From Pirellulaceae bacterium (lineage in GTDB: Bacteria > Planctomycetota > Planctomycetia > Pirellulales > Pirellulaceae): a stretch of 35,552 bases of DNA. The notes beneath the pieces were generated by a model, which saw nothing but the letters and a program-made list of their open reading frames with translations, ran no database searches and was not told the DNA's origin. Location of the stretch: NCBI GenBank assembly GCA_016784735.1, contig JADHUC010000098.1:1-35552 (forward strand), in the 5' to 3' direction. A program made the position numbers and the translations under genes. This document shows, in pieces, positions 1-7,036 of this stretch; within the stretch, counting starts at the first letter, position 1; each line of letters begins with the position of its first letter.

Positions 1-225
1 ATCCCATTGACTCATATGTCGCACTTTTTCACCAAGTGGTTCATGTACCATGACATCCGCTGGAGCGACGAGCCAAACCTGCCCGGCGGGAAGCTCGAAC
101 AGCAAATCGCCACTGCTCTGCAATACCCGGTGAGTTGGTCGGCATCTCACATCCGAGGAGACGGAAAAAGAACCTGGGCCGACATAGCAACTTCCGGAGT
201 CGAGGAGGAAGAGAAAGAGAAATGA
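1..225 (+). CDS. DsrM-like membrane cytochrome b subunit, C-terminal end only (5' partial)
   Basis: The reading frame is open from the first base and ends at TGA 223-225, so only about the last 74 residues are present. It begins with a Leu-Thr-His-Met stretch that matches the end of the last membrane helix of the intact DsrM further right in this window (there Pro-Phe-Ser-Lys-Leu-Thr-His-Met). A hydrophilic tail follows, as expected for the cytoplasmic C-terminus of NarI/DsrM-type cytochromes b. The stop overlaps the start of the next gene as ATGA, which indicates translational coupling to a DsrK-like subunit. I infer a membrane quinol-oxidising subunit of a second DsrMK-type complex. The heme-binding helices lie outside the window, so this cannot be proved here. 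Confidence 0.7.
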   Translation: MPLTHMSHFFTKWFMYHDIRWSDEPNLPGGKLEQQIATALQYPVSWSASHIRGDGKRTWADIATSGVEEEEKEK

Positions 226-1829
226 CAAAACGCGTCAAGATTGAAGATATATCGAAGCCGTCGCCCAAGCTAACCGAACTCCGCAAGGAGGACTTCAAGC
301 CACTGCCTCCGCCGCTTGACGATCCAGAGTCCGCGCCCGACTTCCCGCCGTTGAGCGAAAATGCCTGCAAGCAATACGAGGCGTCCTTGGACGACACCAT
401 CGCCATCAGTATCCCGAAGCCGAAGGACAAACAGGAAGAGGACGAACTGGTCGCGAAGTTCCTGTCCGGGCTACAGAAACTGTTCACAAAGGAGAACAAC
501 TGGACGTTTCTGCAGCCGCTGATGCTTTCGATGGAACACTGCGCCACGTGTCACACATGCTCCGACGCCTGCCACATCTACGAGGCCAGCGGGAAGAACC
601 CGGTCTATCGGCCGGCCTACCGATCCGAGGTCTTTCGTCGCCTGTACAAGAAGTATGTCAAGACAAATGGCGGGCTGCTGCAGTCGTGGCGCGACGGCGA
701 GATCGAACTGAATTGGACGACCGTAGCCCGTTTAGCGGAACTCGCTTACCGGTGCAATCTCTGCCGTCGGTGCGCCCAGACGTGCCCGATCGGGGTGGAC
801 AACGCCTTGATCGCCCACGAGATCCGCAAACTGTTCAGTCAAGAATTGGGCATAGCGCCGAAGGAAATCCATGACAGCGGTTCCGTGCTTCAACTCAAAG
901 TTGGGTCTTCGACCGGCATGAATCCGCTGGTCGTGAAGGACAACATGGAGTTCATCGATGAAGACGTCTCGGAGAAGACGGGGATACAAGTCGAGACGCC
1001 TTGGGACAAGGCGGGCGCCGACATCCTGCTGATCCATAACGCCGGCGAGATCATGTCCTGGCCCATGAACCCGGGCGCGTTTGCGGTGATCTTCGACGCC
1101 GCGGGCCTCAATTGGACGATGTCCAGCGATCTGTTGGGATACGACGGAATCAACTACGGCGTGTGGTACGACGACGCTCAGTTTGCTCGCGTGGCGATCA
1201 AACACGCCGAGATCGCGAAGAAACTGGGCGTCAAGAAGATCGTCCTGGGCGAATGCGGGCACGCGCACAAGGCGCTGACCGTCATCGCCGATCGCGTACT
1301 GACCGGCGATCTGAACATCCCGCGCGAAAGCTGCATGGTGACGCTGGAAGACATAGTCTTTTCCGGCCGAATCAAGCTTGATCCGGAGCGTAATGACTTT
1401 CCCGTCACGCTTCACGATCCGTGCAACCTGGTCCGGCTGATGGGCATTGTCGAACCCCAACGGCGAATCATAAGGCACATCGCTCCGCAGTTCCGCGAAA
1501 TGCATCCACACGGAGTGAACAACTACTGTTGCGGCGGCGGCAGCGGCTTTGCGATTATGTCAGGCCACAACTTCGCCGACTGGCGCATTCAGGTCAGCGG
1601 CCGCAAGAAGCTGGAGCAGGTCTTGAACGCGTTCAAAGACGAACTCGACCCATCGATCAAGAAGTTCGTCTGTACTCCTTGCTCGAACTGCAAAGGCCAG
1701 TTGCGTGACATCTTCTCCTACTACGACCTCTGGGAGAAGCATTCAATCCTGTACGACGGTCTGGTCGAGTTGATCGTCAACTGCATGACGGACGTCGAGC
1801 CCGGTTTCATCGAATGGGAGATGCACTAA
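222..1829 (+). CDS. DsrK-like / HdrD-like iron-sulfur protein (second DsrMK complex)
   Basis: A 535-residue protein starting at ATG 222, chosen because it overlaps the upstream stop as ATGA and follows a purine-rich GAGGAGGAAG stretch. A longer frame opens at 135 but would run deep into the upstream gene. It has two CxxCxxCxxxC [4Fe-4S] motifs (Cys107/110/113/117 and Cys178/181/184/188). Two CCG-type domains follow, marked by a His-Asp-Pro-Cys and Cys-Cys-Gly-Gly-Gly pair and a C-terminal Cys-Thr-Pro-Cys-Ser-Asn-Cys. This is the layout of HdrD/DsrK, which bind a noncubane [4Fe-4S] cluster that reduces disulfides or trisulfides. It differs clearly from the DsrK at 19913, so it is a paralogue rather than a duplicate. 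With the upstream DsrM-like gene it probably forms a two-subunit menaquinol:thiol/disulfide oxidoreductase on the cytoplasmic face. Its natural partner could be the fused DsrC protein encoded directly downstream on the other strand. Confidence 0.85.
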   Translation: MTKRVKIEDISKPSPKLTELRKEDFKPLPPPLDDPESAPDFPPLSENACKQYEASLDDTIAISIPKPKDKQEEDELVAKFLSGLQKLFTKENNWTFLQPLMLSMEHCATCHTCSDACHIYEASGKNPVYRPAYRSEVFRRLYKKYVKTNGGLLQSWRDGEIELNWTTVARLAELAYRCNLCRRCAQTCPIGVDNALIAHEIRKLFSQELGIAPKEIHDSGSVLQLKVGSSTGMNPLVVKDNMEFIDEDVSEKTGIQVETPWDKAGADILLIHNAGEIMSWPMNPGAFAVIFDAAGLNWTMSSDLLGYDGINYGVWYDDAQFARVAIKHAEIAKKLGVKKIVLGECGHAHKALTVIADRVLTGDLNIPRESCMVTLEDIVFSGRIKLDPERNDFPVTLHDPCNLVRLMGIVEPQRRIIRHIAPQFREMHPHGVNNYCCGGGSGFAIMSGHNFADWRIQVSGRKKLEQVLNAFKDELDPSIKKFVCTPCSNCKGQLRDIFSYYDLWEKHSILYDGLVELIVNCMTDVEPGFIEWEMH

Positions 1830-2495
1830 TCAAGCGAAGAACGGCAACCCCGCGATTCGGCATGCGCCGCGCCGGTATCCTCCGGGAAACAGCTTTCTGA
1901 ATTCATCAAGCTCCAAATTGTGTGCATCGCACACTTCGTGCACGGTCGGGATGTTGTTCGTAACCTGGTAGTAGTTGCGCAGGAACCGGATGACGTCCCA
2001 GTGTTTGGGAGTCAATCCTTCGGGCAGCTTCCACTCGTCGCTGACCACGCTGGCAAAGCGTTCGTTCCACTGGTCAAAGTCATCGAGGAAACCTTGTGGG
2101 TTGATACTATACTCGGGTTTCAGTCGGGGAGCCGTTTCATAGGTGTGCCAGATATTGACGTCGCACAGGAATTTGTAGCCGAGTCCCGCGATTCGGCACG
2201 CGCCGCGGAAGTAGCCAGTGGGGAAGAGTGACTTGAGTTTGTCGAGTCGCATGTGGTTGTCGGCGCACGCTACGACCAGCAAGGGAAGCGTCTCTTCGGT
2301 CAAAAACTTCTCGCGGATGTAGCTGATAAAGTTCCAGTGTTCTTTCGTGAGTCCGTCATAGATGCCCTGCAGCGATGCCATGCCGTCGGCGAAATCCTCG
2401 TCCCACTGGTCCGGCGGGTCCAGAAAGCCGTATTCGTCGAGCGTGTAGGTCTTGCCTTCGCCGAACGTGACCGTCTTTGCCATGGGCTCGTTCAT
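1830..2495 (-). CDS. Tandem DsrC/TusE-family fusion protein (two DsrC domains)
   Basis: A 221-residue protein, twice the usual DsrC length, starting at ATG 2495 behind AGGAG with six-base spacing. Domain 1 (about residues 8-112) and domain 2 (about 125-221) each show the DsrC signature: a Gly-Phe-Leu plus Asp-Gln-Trp start, a Leu-Thr-x-x-His-Trp helix, a Leu-x-x-Leu-Phe-Pro turn, and the arm Arg-Gly-Ala-Cys-Arg-Ile-Ala-Gly-Leu. In canonical DsrC the two arm cysteines are 11 positions apart (Cys93 and Cys104 in the copy at 17832). Domain 1 keeps exactly that spacing (Cys100 and Cys111) although its arm is now internal. Domain 2 keeps only the first cysteine (Cys212) and stops four residues after Gly-Leu-Pro, without the terminal Cys. 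DsrC carries sulfite-derived sulfur as a trisulfide and also acts as a regulator in some bacteria. This form may be a sensor or a dedicated partner of the neighbouring DsrMK2. It is the last gene of a minus-strand signalling operon. Confidence 0.85.
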   Translation of the reverse strand: MNEPMAKTVTFGEGKTYTLDEYGFLDPPDQWDEDFADGMASLQGIYDGLTKEHWNFISYIREKFLTEETLPLLVVACADNHMRLDKLKSLFPTGYFRGACRIAGLGYKFLCDVNIWHTYETAPRLKPEYSINPQGFLDDFDQWNERFASVVSDEWKLPEGLTPKHWDVIRFLRNYYQVTNNIPTVHEVCDAHNLELDEFRKLFPGGYRRGACRIAGLPFFA

Positions 2496-2529
2496 GGTTT
2501 ACTCCTGAGTGGTTCCTACCCGTGTTTGA

Positions 2530-3303
2530 CTAAGTCAGGTTCAGGCCGTCGAGTTCCTCTTGCAGATTGGCGGGTTCGAGCCGGATGAGCCAGCCTTCGC
2601 CCGCGGGGTCTTTCGTCGCCAAGCGGGGACGCTCCCGCAGACTTTCGTTCAGTTCGACAACGCTGCCGCTCAGCGGCGACCAGAGCGTATGACTTCGGGT
2701 GTCGGCGGTCAGAAACCGCAGGCAAACGCTTCCCTGTTCCAGGTAGTCGCCAACCGACGGCAGTTCCACCTCGGTCACCTCGCCCATGGTATTGGCAAAA
2801 CTCGGCTCCAGGCCAATCCGCGCGGAGCCGTCGGGCTCGACATTGATCCAGCAATGGCCGCCCAAATGATGCCGGAGACCCAAGCCGAGTCCGTCGTCAT
2901 GCGGAGCCGTCGCGTCGCACTCTCGCGATTGCGAAGCCTGACGTGCAGCTCGGACGACGACGCCCTGCAGTTCGGCTCGTGTGAACGGCTTGGCAATGTA
3001 GTCGAAAGCGCCTTGCCTGAGGGCCTGCAGGGCGGTGCGCATGGTGGCGAAGCCCGTGATCATGATCACGGGAACCTTGGGGCTCGCGTCCCGCACTCGC
3101 TCCAGCAGTTCCAAGCCGTCCATGCCGGGCATCATCAGATCGGTGATCACCACTTCGGGCCAGCCGGAGTCAAGGATTTCGATCGCCTCGTCTCCCGATA
3201 GCACCGTTTGGATGTCATAGCCCTCACGTTTCAGGTGCTTGCGGACGCTGTCCAGCACAACCTGCTCGTCGTCCACCACCAGCACCTTGGTGTCAGCAGT
3301 CAT
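2530..3303 (-). CDS. Response regulator: receiver domain fused to a GcvH-like domain lacking the lipoyl lysine
   Basis: 257 residues. Residues 5-120 form a CheY-type receiver with acidic residues Asp11/Asp12, phosphoacceptor Asp55 (Thr-Asp-Leu-Met-Met-Pro-Gly) and Lys105 (Lys-Pro-Phe). After a linker, residues 150-255 match the glycine-cleavage H protein fold: His-Cys-Trp, a Val-Glu-Leu-Pro-x-Val-Gly strand, Ser-Pro-Leu-Ser-Gly-x-Val-Val-Glu-Leu-Asn and Gly-Glu-Gly-Trp-Leu. The H-protein hairpin that normally presents the lipoylated Lys reads Leu-Thr-Ala-Asp-Thr-Arg-Ser-His here, so no lipoylation site is visible. There is no DNA-binding domain, so output is probably by protein-protein contact. 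The start overlaps the upstream kinase stop by 4 bp (3300-3303), so the two form a cognate pair. GcvH-like proteins serve as sulfur carriers in the sHdr pathway, which makes a link to sulfur metabolism plausible but unproved. Confidence 0.85.
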   Translation of the reverse strand: MTADTKVLVVDDEQVVLDSVRKHLKREGYDIQTVLSGDEAIEILDSGWPEVVITDLMMPGMDGLELLERVRDASPKVPVIMITGFATMRTALQALRQGAFDYIAKPFTRAELQGVVVRAARQASQSRECDATAPHDDGLGLGLRHHLGGHCWINVEPDGSARIGLEPSFANTMGEVTEVELPSVGDYLEQGSVCLRFLTADTRSHTLWSPLSGSVVELNESLRERPRLATKDPAGEGWLIRLEPANLQEELDGLNLT

Positions 3304-5090
3304 TCATCTCCCTCCCATACGGGCAGGATCACTTTGAATATGGTACCGCCTTCCTCGCGGTTTTTCACCTCGATGCGCCCGCCATGCTGTTCCACAATGC
3401 CCCAACTGACCGCAAGGCCAAGTCCATGACTGGCCGTTTTCGTGGAAAAGAAGGGCTCGAAGATTCGGCCAATCACGTACTCCGCGATTCCGGGGTCGTT
3501 GTCCGCCACGACGACTTGGCAGTAAGTGCCCCCTTCGACGACGTCTGTCGAGATCTCGATCTTCCCCTTGCCATCTACGCCCTCGGCTGCGTTCACCAGG
3601 AGGTTCAGGATCACCTGCTCCAATTGCCGCTCGTCCCCTGCCACAGCGGGCAGTTCCTCGGTCAGCTTTCTTTCGATATCAATGTCTCTGAAGGTGGCCT
3701 GACCGCGGACGAGCGTCAAAGTGTTTTCCACGACCTTCTCCAGGTCGGTCTTCTCAAAGATGCCTGGCGTCTGCCTGGCGAAGTCAAGCAAGTTCCTGAC
3801 AATATCTCGGCAGCGCAGCGTTTCGCGGATAATCACCCGGCAGTCGTCCGCCCGTTCGGCGTCGTCCTTCATCTCCTCCAATAGGTCCTCCGAGTAGGCA
3901 AGGATGCCGGTGAGCGGGTTGTTTACCTCGTGTGCCACTCCGGCGGCGAGTTTTCCTATGGCCGCCAGCTTGTCTGCGTGGACCAGTTGATGTTGCAGAC
4001 GTCGTTCTTCCGTAATATCTCGGGAAATGGTGCAAACTCCCACCACGTCTCCTTTGTAGTCTCGCAGTGGGAAACGCACCGTGCCAAGGTGGATGTCTCG
4101 ATCATCGAGGATCAGTGTTTCCTCGAAGCTGATCGGCTCGCCTCGTTTGATAACCCGCTGATCGTGCCTCGAGATCCAGTCGGCTATTCTGGGCGGGTAG
4201 AGTTCCCGAGCCGTCTTGCCGATCAAGTCTTCCACGTTCATTCCAAACGCATTCGCAGTCGCCAGATTAGCTACACTGTAGCGACCCTCAAGATCTTTGA
4301 TGGAGATCAAGTCACGGGCCGAGTCAATGAACTGTCGAAAACGATGGGCCGCCTCCTCCACCTCTCGTTGAAGACGGACCCTTTCGTTGATCGGGTGCAG
4401 AGTCTCGACGACCTGGGTGACCTTACCGTCTTTCTTTGCCAAAGGAATCATGGTCACGTCGAAATACTGCTCGATTCCCGGGACCTTCACATAGTCGAAC
4501 ACCTGGACCATCTCGACGCGTTTGCCAGTTTCGACAACCCGTCGAAAGGGACAGGTGATATCGTCGACTGCCGGAGGCTTCAGCCTCCGGCAAAGGACGT
4601 CGTAGCAGGGCTGGCCGCGCGCCTGGGATGAGTTGATTCCGGTGAAGCGGGAGAATCCAGCGTTGACAGTCTGAATCCGCATTTCGTGGTCGAGCACCAT
4701 GACGATGTCAGGAATACTGTCGAGAATGTTCTGAGTTTGCTTTTGCCCTTTTTCCAGGTTCTGTTGCACCTGGATCAAGTCCCAGAAGATCCGGGCGACA
4801 TCGTGGTCCATGAAACGGACGCCCGGCGGGCATCGCTGCTGGATCTCCGTCGCCATGCCGTCGTCGCCGGTAAGTTCGATGACGAGTTCGAGTTCGGGGA
4901 CGCGGAATAGATCATCCAGTTCGGAACTGGTGGCAATGCCCCGCTCGGCAGCATAGACGATGCCCGGAGCATTGCTCTCGAGATCACAGACCAGCCGGAC
5001 ATCAAGGGGTAGCTCGACGAGCCCCCGTTCGAGAACAAACTCCAGCAGGGAACGACAGCCCCGGCCTCCTCCGACAATGGCGGTTCTCAT
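3300..5090 (-). CDS. Sensor histidine kinase with N-terminal Rossmann-like domain and two PAS domains
   Basis: 596 residues with no membrane segment. Residues 1-110 begin Ala-Ile-Val-Gly-Gly-Gly-Arg-Gly-Cys, a dinucleotide-binding-like P-loop, and resemble an NAD-binding Rossmann domain. A short coiled coil follows. PAS1 is at about 120-235 and carries Cys162, Cys167 and Cys180; PAS2 is at about 250-362. The HisKA domain has phosphoacceptor His387 (Gly-Val-Ala-His-Glu-Val-Asn-Asn-Pro). The HATPase shows the N-box around Asn500, Asp530-Asn-Asp-Pro-Gly-Ile and a Gly-Leu-Gly-Leu G2 box. It overlaps by 4 bp with genes on both sides, giving kinase - histidine kinase - regulator coupling. The domain order suggests sensing of NAD(H) or redox state, passed to the GcvH-type regulator. 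Residues 167-174 are encoded by a palindromic repeat inserted in frame (see 4569-4592). Confidence 0.85.
   Translation of the reverse strand: MRTAIVGGGRGCRSLLEFVLERGLVELPLDVRLVCDLESNAPGIVYAAERGIATSSELDDLFRVPELELVIELTGDDGMATEIQQRCPPGVRFMDHDVARIFWDLIQVQQNLEKGQKQTQNILDSIPDIVMVLDHEMRIQTVNAGFSRFTGINSSQARGQPCYDVLCRRLKPPAVDDITCPFRRVVETGKRVEMVQVFDYVKVPGIEQYFDVTMIPLAKKDGKVTQVVETLHPINERVRLQREVEEAAHRFRQFIDSARDLISIKDLEGRYSVANLATANAFGMNVEDLIGKTARELYPPRIADWISRHDQRVIKRGEPISFEETLILDDRDIHLGTVRFPLRDYKGDVVGVCTISRDITEERRLQHQLVHADKLAAIGKLAAGVAHEVNNPLTGILAYSEDLLEEMKDDAERADDCRVIIRETLRCRDIVRNLLDFARQTPGIFEKTDLEKVVENTLTLVRGQATFRDIDIERKLTEELPAVAGDERQLEQVILNLLVNAAEGVDGKGKIEISTDVVEGGTYCQVVVADNDPGIAEYVIGRIFEPFFSTKTASHGLGLAVSWGIVEQHGGRIEVKNREEGGTIFKVILPVWEGDE
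4569..4592. repeat. 24-bp palindromic repeat inside the histidine kinase gene
   Basis: Perfect 10-bp arms TGCCGGAGGC / GCCTCCGGCA flank a 4-base loop. On the coding (minus) strand it is read in frame as Cys-Arg-Arg-Leu-Lys-Pro-Pro-Ala, in the cysteine-bearing loop of PAS1. I associate GCCGGAGGC-type palindromes with dispersed repeats in planctomycete genomes. The position, between conserved PAS segments, is consistent with a tolerated loop insertion. Confidence 0.7.
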
Positions 5091-6073
5091 GGCTCGGTTC
5101 CCGTCTCCATATTCTCCGCTTGGCTCACCAACGATTGTACCACCGGGCGCAGGTCATCCAGTAGAGCATGCACGGTTTCATAGAAAACCTGGGTCCCGTA
5201 GGAAAAATGCATCAGGATGTCGCTCATCTCGGACGGTATCCAGGGAAACAGCTTGGCAAGGTTCATGATGCGGTGTGCGAAAAAGGCGGAGGCGTCCTGC
5301 TTGGTGAGTGTTGCACCGGGGGCTAGCCGCAGTCGCCCGGCGGCGACCTCGTGAAAAGTGCGTTCCCCCTTACCGATCACGTACAAAAGCACATTGCCCA
5401 GCGACCAGATGTCAAAGTCGGGTACGTCTTGGCAAAAATCGTAATCGATCCAGCGGAACTCGCCGGTCTCCGAGTCGATCAGGATGTGATCGTTGCGGAT
5501 GTCGCCATGATGATAACCACGCTCGTGAATCATGGCGATGGCTTCGATTGCGTCGACTAGTTTACGGAGGATGAGCGGGAGCACGGTGTGAAAGTAGGTG
5601 CGATGATCCATCTGCAAGTCGCTCAGATACCGGTACAGGTTGCGTCCGCGGATGAAGTCAATCACTCGCACCGGATTGCCCCGATCGTCCGGCTCGGTCG
5701 ACCCTTGCATGAAGCGTGCATCGCCGCGCACCATCTCGAGAAGCTCGCCTTCCTTGAGCGGATCTCGGTAGCAGCGCATCCGGAGGAGGCCTATCCGGAT
5801 CGTGAACTCTTCGTGGAAGGCCAGCTTCAGGATCTTCTCGTCGCCGGATTTCATCTCGATCGCTTTCTTGACCCAGAACTTGGGCTGGTCGTCGATACCG
5901 AATCGGCCCTCCTTCATGTTCCCTACGACAAGGTAGAAGCGGTCCCCAAGATGGACAACATGGCCGCGCCAAATGTTCATGAACTGGGTCGTGTCAGTGA
6001 CAATTCGCACAGGGGACGACGTTGGGCGCCCAGTCAGTTCCTCGATGCGGTGTTCCATCTCGCCTTGGTTCAT
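5087..6073 (-). CDS. Atypical protein kinase-like protein (eukaryotic-type fold)
   Basis: 328 residues. The segment around residues 186-212 carries a catalytic-loop-like His-His-Gly-Asp191-Ile-Arg-Asn-Asp-His196 followed by Ile-Asp-Tyr-Asp-Phe, which occupies the DFG position. Asp-Ile-Trp-Ser-Leu-Gly-Asn-Val follows, equivalent to the Asp-x-Trp-Ser-x-Gly of subdomain IX. Lys69/Lys70 may supply the ATP lysine. In standard kinases the residue five after the catalytic Asp is Asn; here it is His196, with Asn at +3, so activity is uncertain. It is the first gene of the minus-strand operon with the histidine kinase, the GcvH-type regulator and the DsrC fusion. The ATG at 6073 has GGAGGG directly against it, which is very short spacing; the ATG at 6058 is an alternative start. 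The substrate is unknown. Confidence 0.7.
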   Translation of the reverse strand: MNQGEMEHRIEELTGRPTSSPVRIVTDTTQFMNIWRGHVVHLGDRFYLVVGNMKEGRFGIDDQPKFWVKKAIEMKSGDEKILKLAFHEEFTIRIGLLRMRCYRDPLKEGELLEMVRGDARFMQGSTEPDDRGNPVRVIDFIRGRNLYRYLSDLQMDHRTYFHTVLPLILRKLVDAIEAIAMIHERGYHHGDIRNDHILIDSETGEFRWIDYDFCQDVPDFDIWSLGNVLLYVIGKGERTFHEVAAGRLRLAPGATLTKQDASAFFAHRIMNLAKLFPWIPSEMSDILMHFSYGTQVFYETVHALLDDLRPVVQSLVSQAENMETGTEP

Positions 6074-6225
6074 CCCTCCAGCGTATTCCTGCCCTTTGGC
6101 CTAGGTCAAGCGCTCTGGCGACAGAGAACGCATTCAGGATTGTTTGTGCAACTGAGCGAAAACGTGTGACGCGAGCTAACCGCCCGGTTGATGTTTGGGC
6201 CGCGCAAACCGCGTCATAAGTTATT

Positions 6226-6243
6226 TTGAGATTTTTTTCACGA
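6226..6243. promoter_or_regulatory. Putative Rex operator in the divergent kinase/rex gap
   Basis: The 18-mer TTGAGATTTTTTTCACGA matches the Rex consensus TTGTGA-AWWWWT-TCACAA at 15 of 18 positions. Sixteen bases of it (6227-6242) are the exact reverse complement of the repeated element upstream of aprB. It lies 94 bp before rex and about 150 bp before the kinase operon, so it could serve either direction. Rex autoregulation is known in other bacteria. The assignment here is inference from the match and from the neighbouring rex gene. Confidence 0.6.
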
Positions 6244-6336
6244 TTTCTCGCAAAACGGCTTTTCAAGCCGACGGCGGCGCTGCAGGATAGTGGGACGACT
6301 GCATGAGCAACAGATCCAGAACCAGGGGGCCGATTC

Positions 6337-6969
6337 TTGGAACGCTTAAGAAGAGTGGTCCTCGAACGACTGATGCGTTACTACCGGCTCTTGGCCGAGA
6401 TGACCGCCAAGGAACCGATGGCGACCATCACAAGCGCCCAGATCGCCGAGGCGCTTGACATTGACCCGACGCAAGTCCGCAAGGACCTTGGTGCCGTTGG
6501 TCTTCAAGGCATGGGACGCGTGGGATTCGATGTGTGCGAGGTGTGCCGCGCCATTCGAATCATGCTTGGATTTGATCAGAAGTATGAATCCGTGTTGATA
6601 GGTGCCGGTCACTTGGGCGGCGCACTTCTTGCGTATTCAGGTTTTTCCGCCGGGTTTGCCCGATACGGTTTGCATGTTGTTGCCGTATTCGACAACGATA
6701 GATCAAAGATTGGCGGCAAGATCGCCGAACTTACCGTAAAACCTATGAAGGAGATGAAGCCCCTTATCAAAAGACGATCGATTCGTCTTGCCATTCTCAC
6801 TATTCCGGCTCAAGTGTCTCAGGAATTGACAGATCGCTTGGTCACGGCTGGCGTAAAGGCGATCTGGAACTTCTCGCCCACTCAACTGACCGTGCCTCCA
6901 GACGTTCTGGTGCGCAACGAACATATTTCCGTCGGCTTATCTGAAATCGCTTACCACCTGAAGCAGTAG
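6337..6969 (+). CDS. rex: Redox-sensing transcriptional repressor Rex
   Basis: 210 residues. The N-terminal winged helix (about 1-80) has the Rex signature Thr-Ser-Ala-Gln-Ile-Ala-Glu-Ala-Leu, Gln-Val-Arg-Lys-Asp-Leu and Gly-x-Gly-Arg-Val-Gly-Phe-Asp-Val. The C-terminal Rossmann domain has Gly-Ala-Gly-His-Leu-Gly and ends in the helix Leu-Ser-Glu-Ile-Ala-Tyr-His-Leu. Rex homodimers leave DNA when NADH rises, and in sulfate reducers they control energy and sulfate-reduction genes. I place the start at TTG 6337: an in-frame stop lies at 6304-6306, and AGGGGG sits seven bases upstream. The ATG at 6303 is out of frame. Rex-like operators flank the gene on both sides. Confidence 0.92.
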   Translation: MERLRRVVLERLMRYYRLLAEMTAKEPMATITSAQIAEALDIDPTQVRKDLGAVGLQGMGRVGFDVCEVCRAIRIMLGFDQKYESVLIGAGHLGGALLAYSGFSAGFARYGLHVVAVFDNDRSKIGGKIAELTVKPMKEMKPLIKRRSIRLAILTIPAQVSQELTDRLVTAGVKAIWNFSPTQLTVPPDVLVRNEHISVGLSEIAYHLKQ

Positions 6970-7036
6970 CGGCCTGAGCCAGACCGCCATCCCGCCAATT
7001 CGTACAAATGTCCCGAATTTCCGAACAAATACTAAC

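Noticed and set aside
135..221. Longer N-terminus for dsrK2 starting at 135
   Set aside because: It lies fully inside the upstream DsrM-like frame; the ATG at 222 has a purine-rich site and ATGA coupling.
541..560. Cys-Ala-Thr-Cys-His in dsrK2 as a c-type heme site
   Set aside because: It is part of a CxxCxxCxxxC ferredoxin motif, and the protein has no signal peptide.
732..1511. Long open frame opposite dsrK2
   Set aside because: It is antisense to a clearly conserved coding region and shows no family features; the same holds for the other long antisense frames across the island.
6303..6336. ATG at 6303 as the rex start
   Set aside because: It is in another frame; an in-frame stop for rex lies at 6304-6306.
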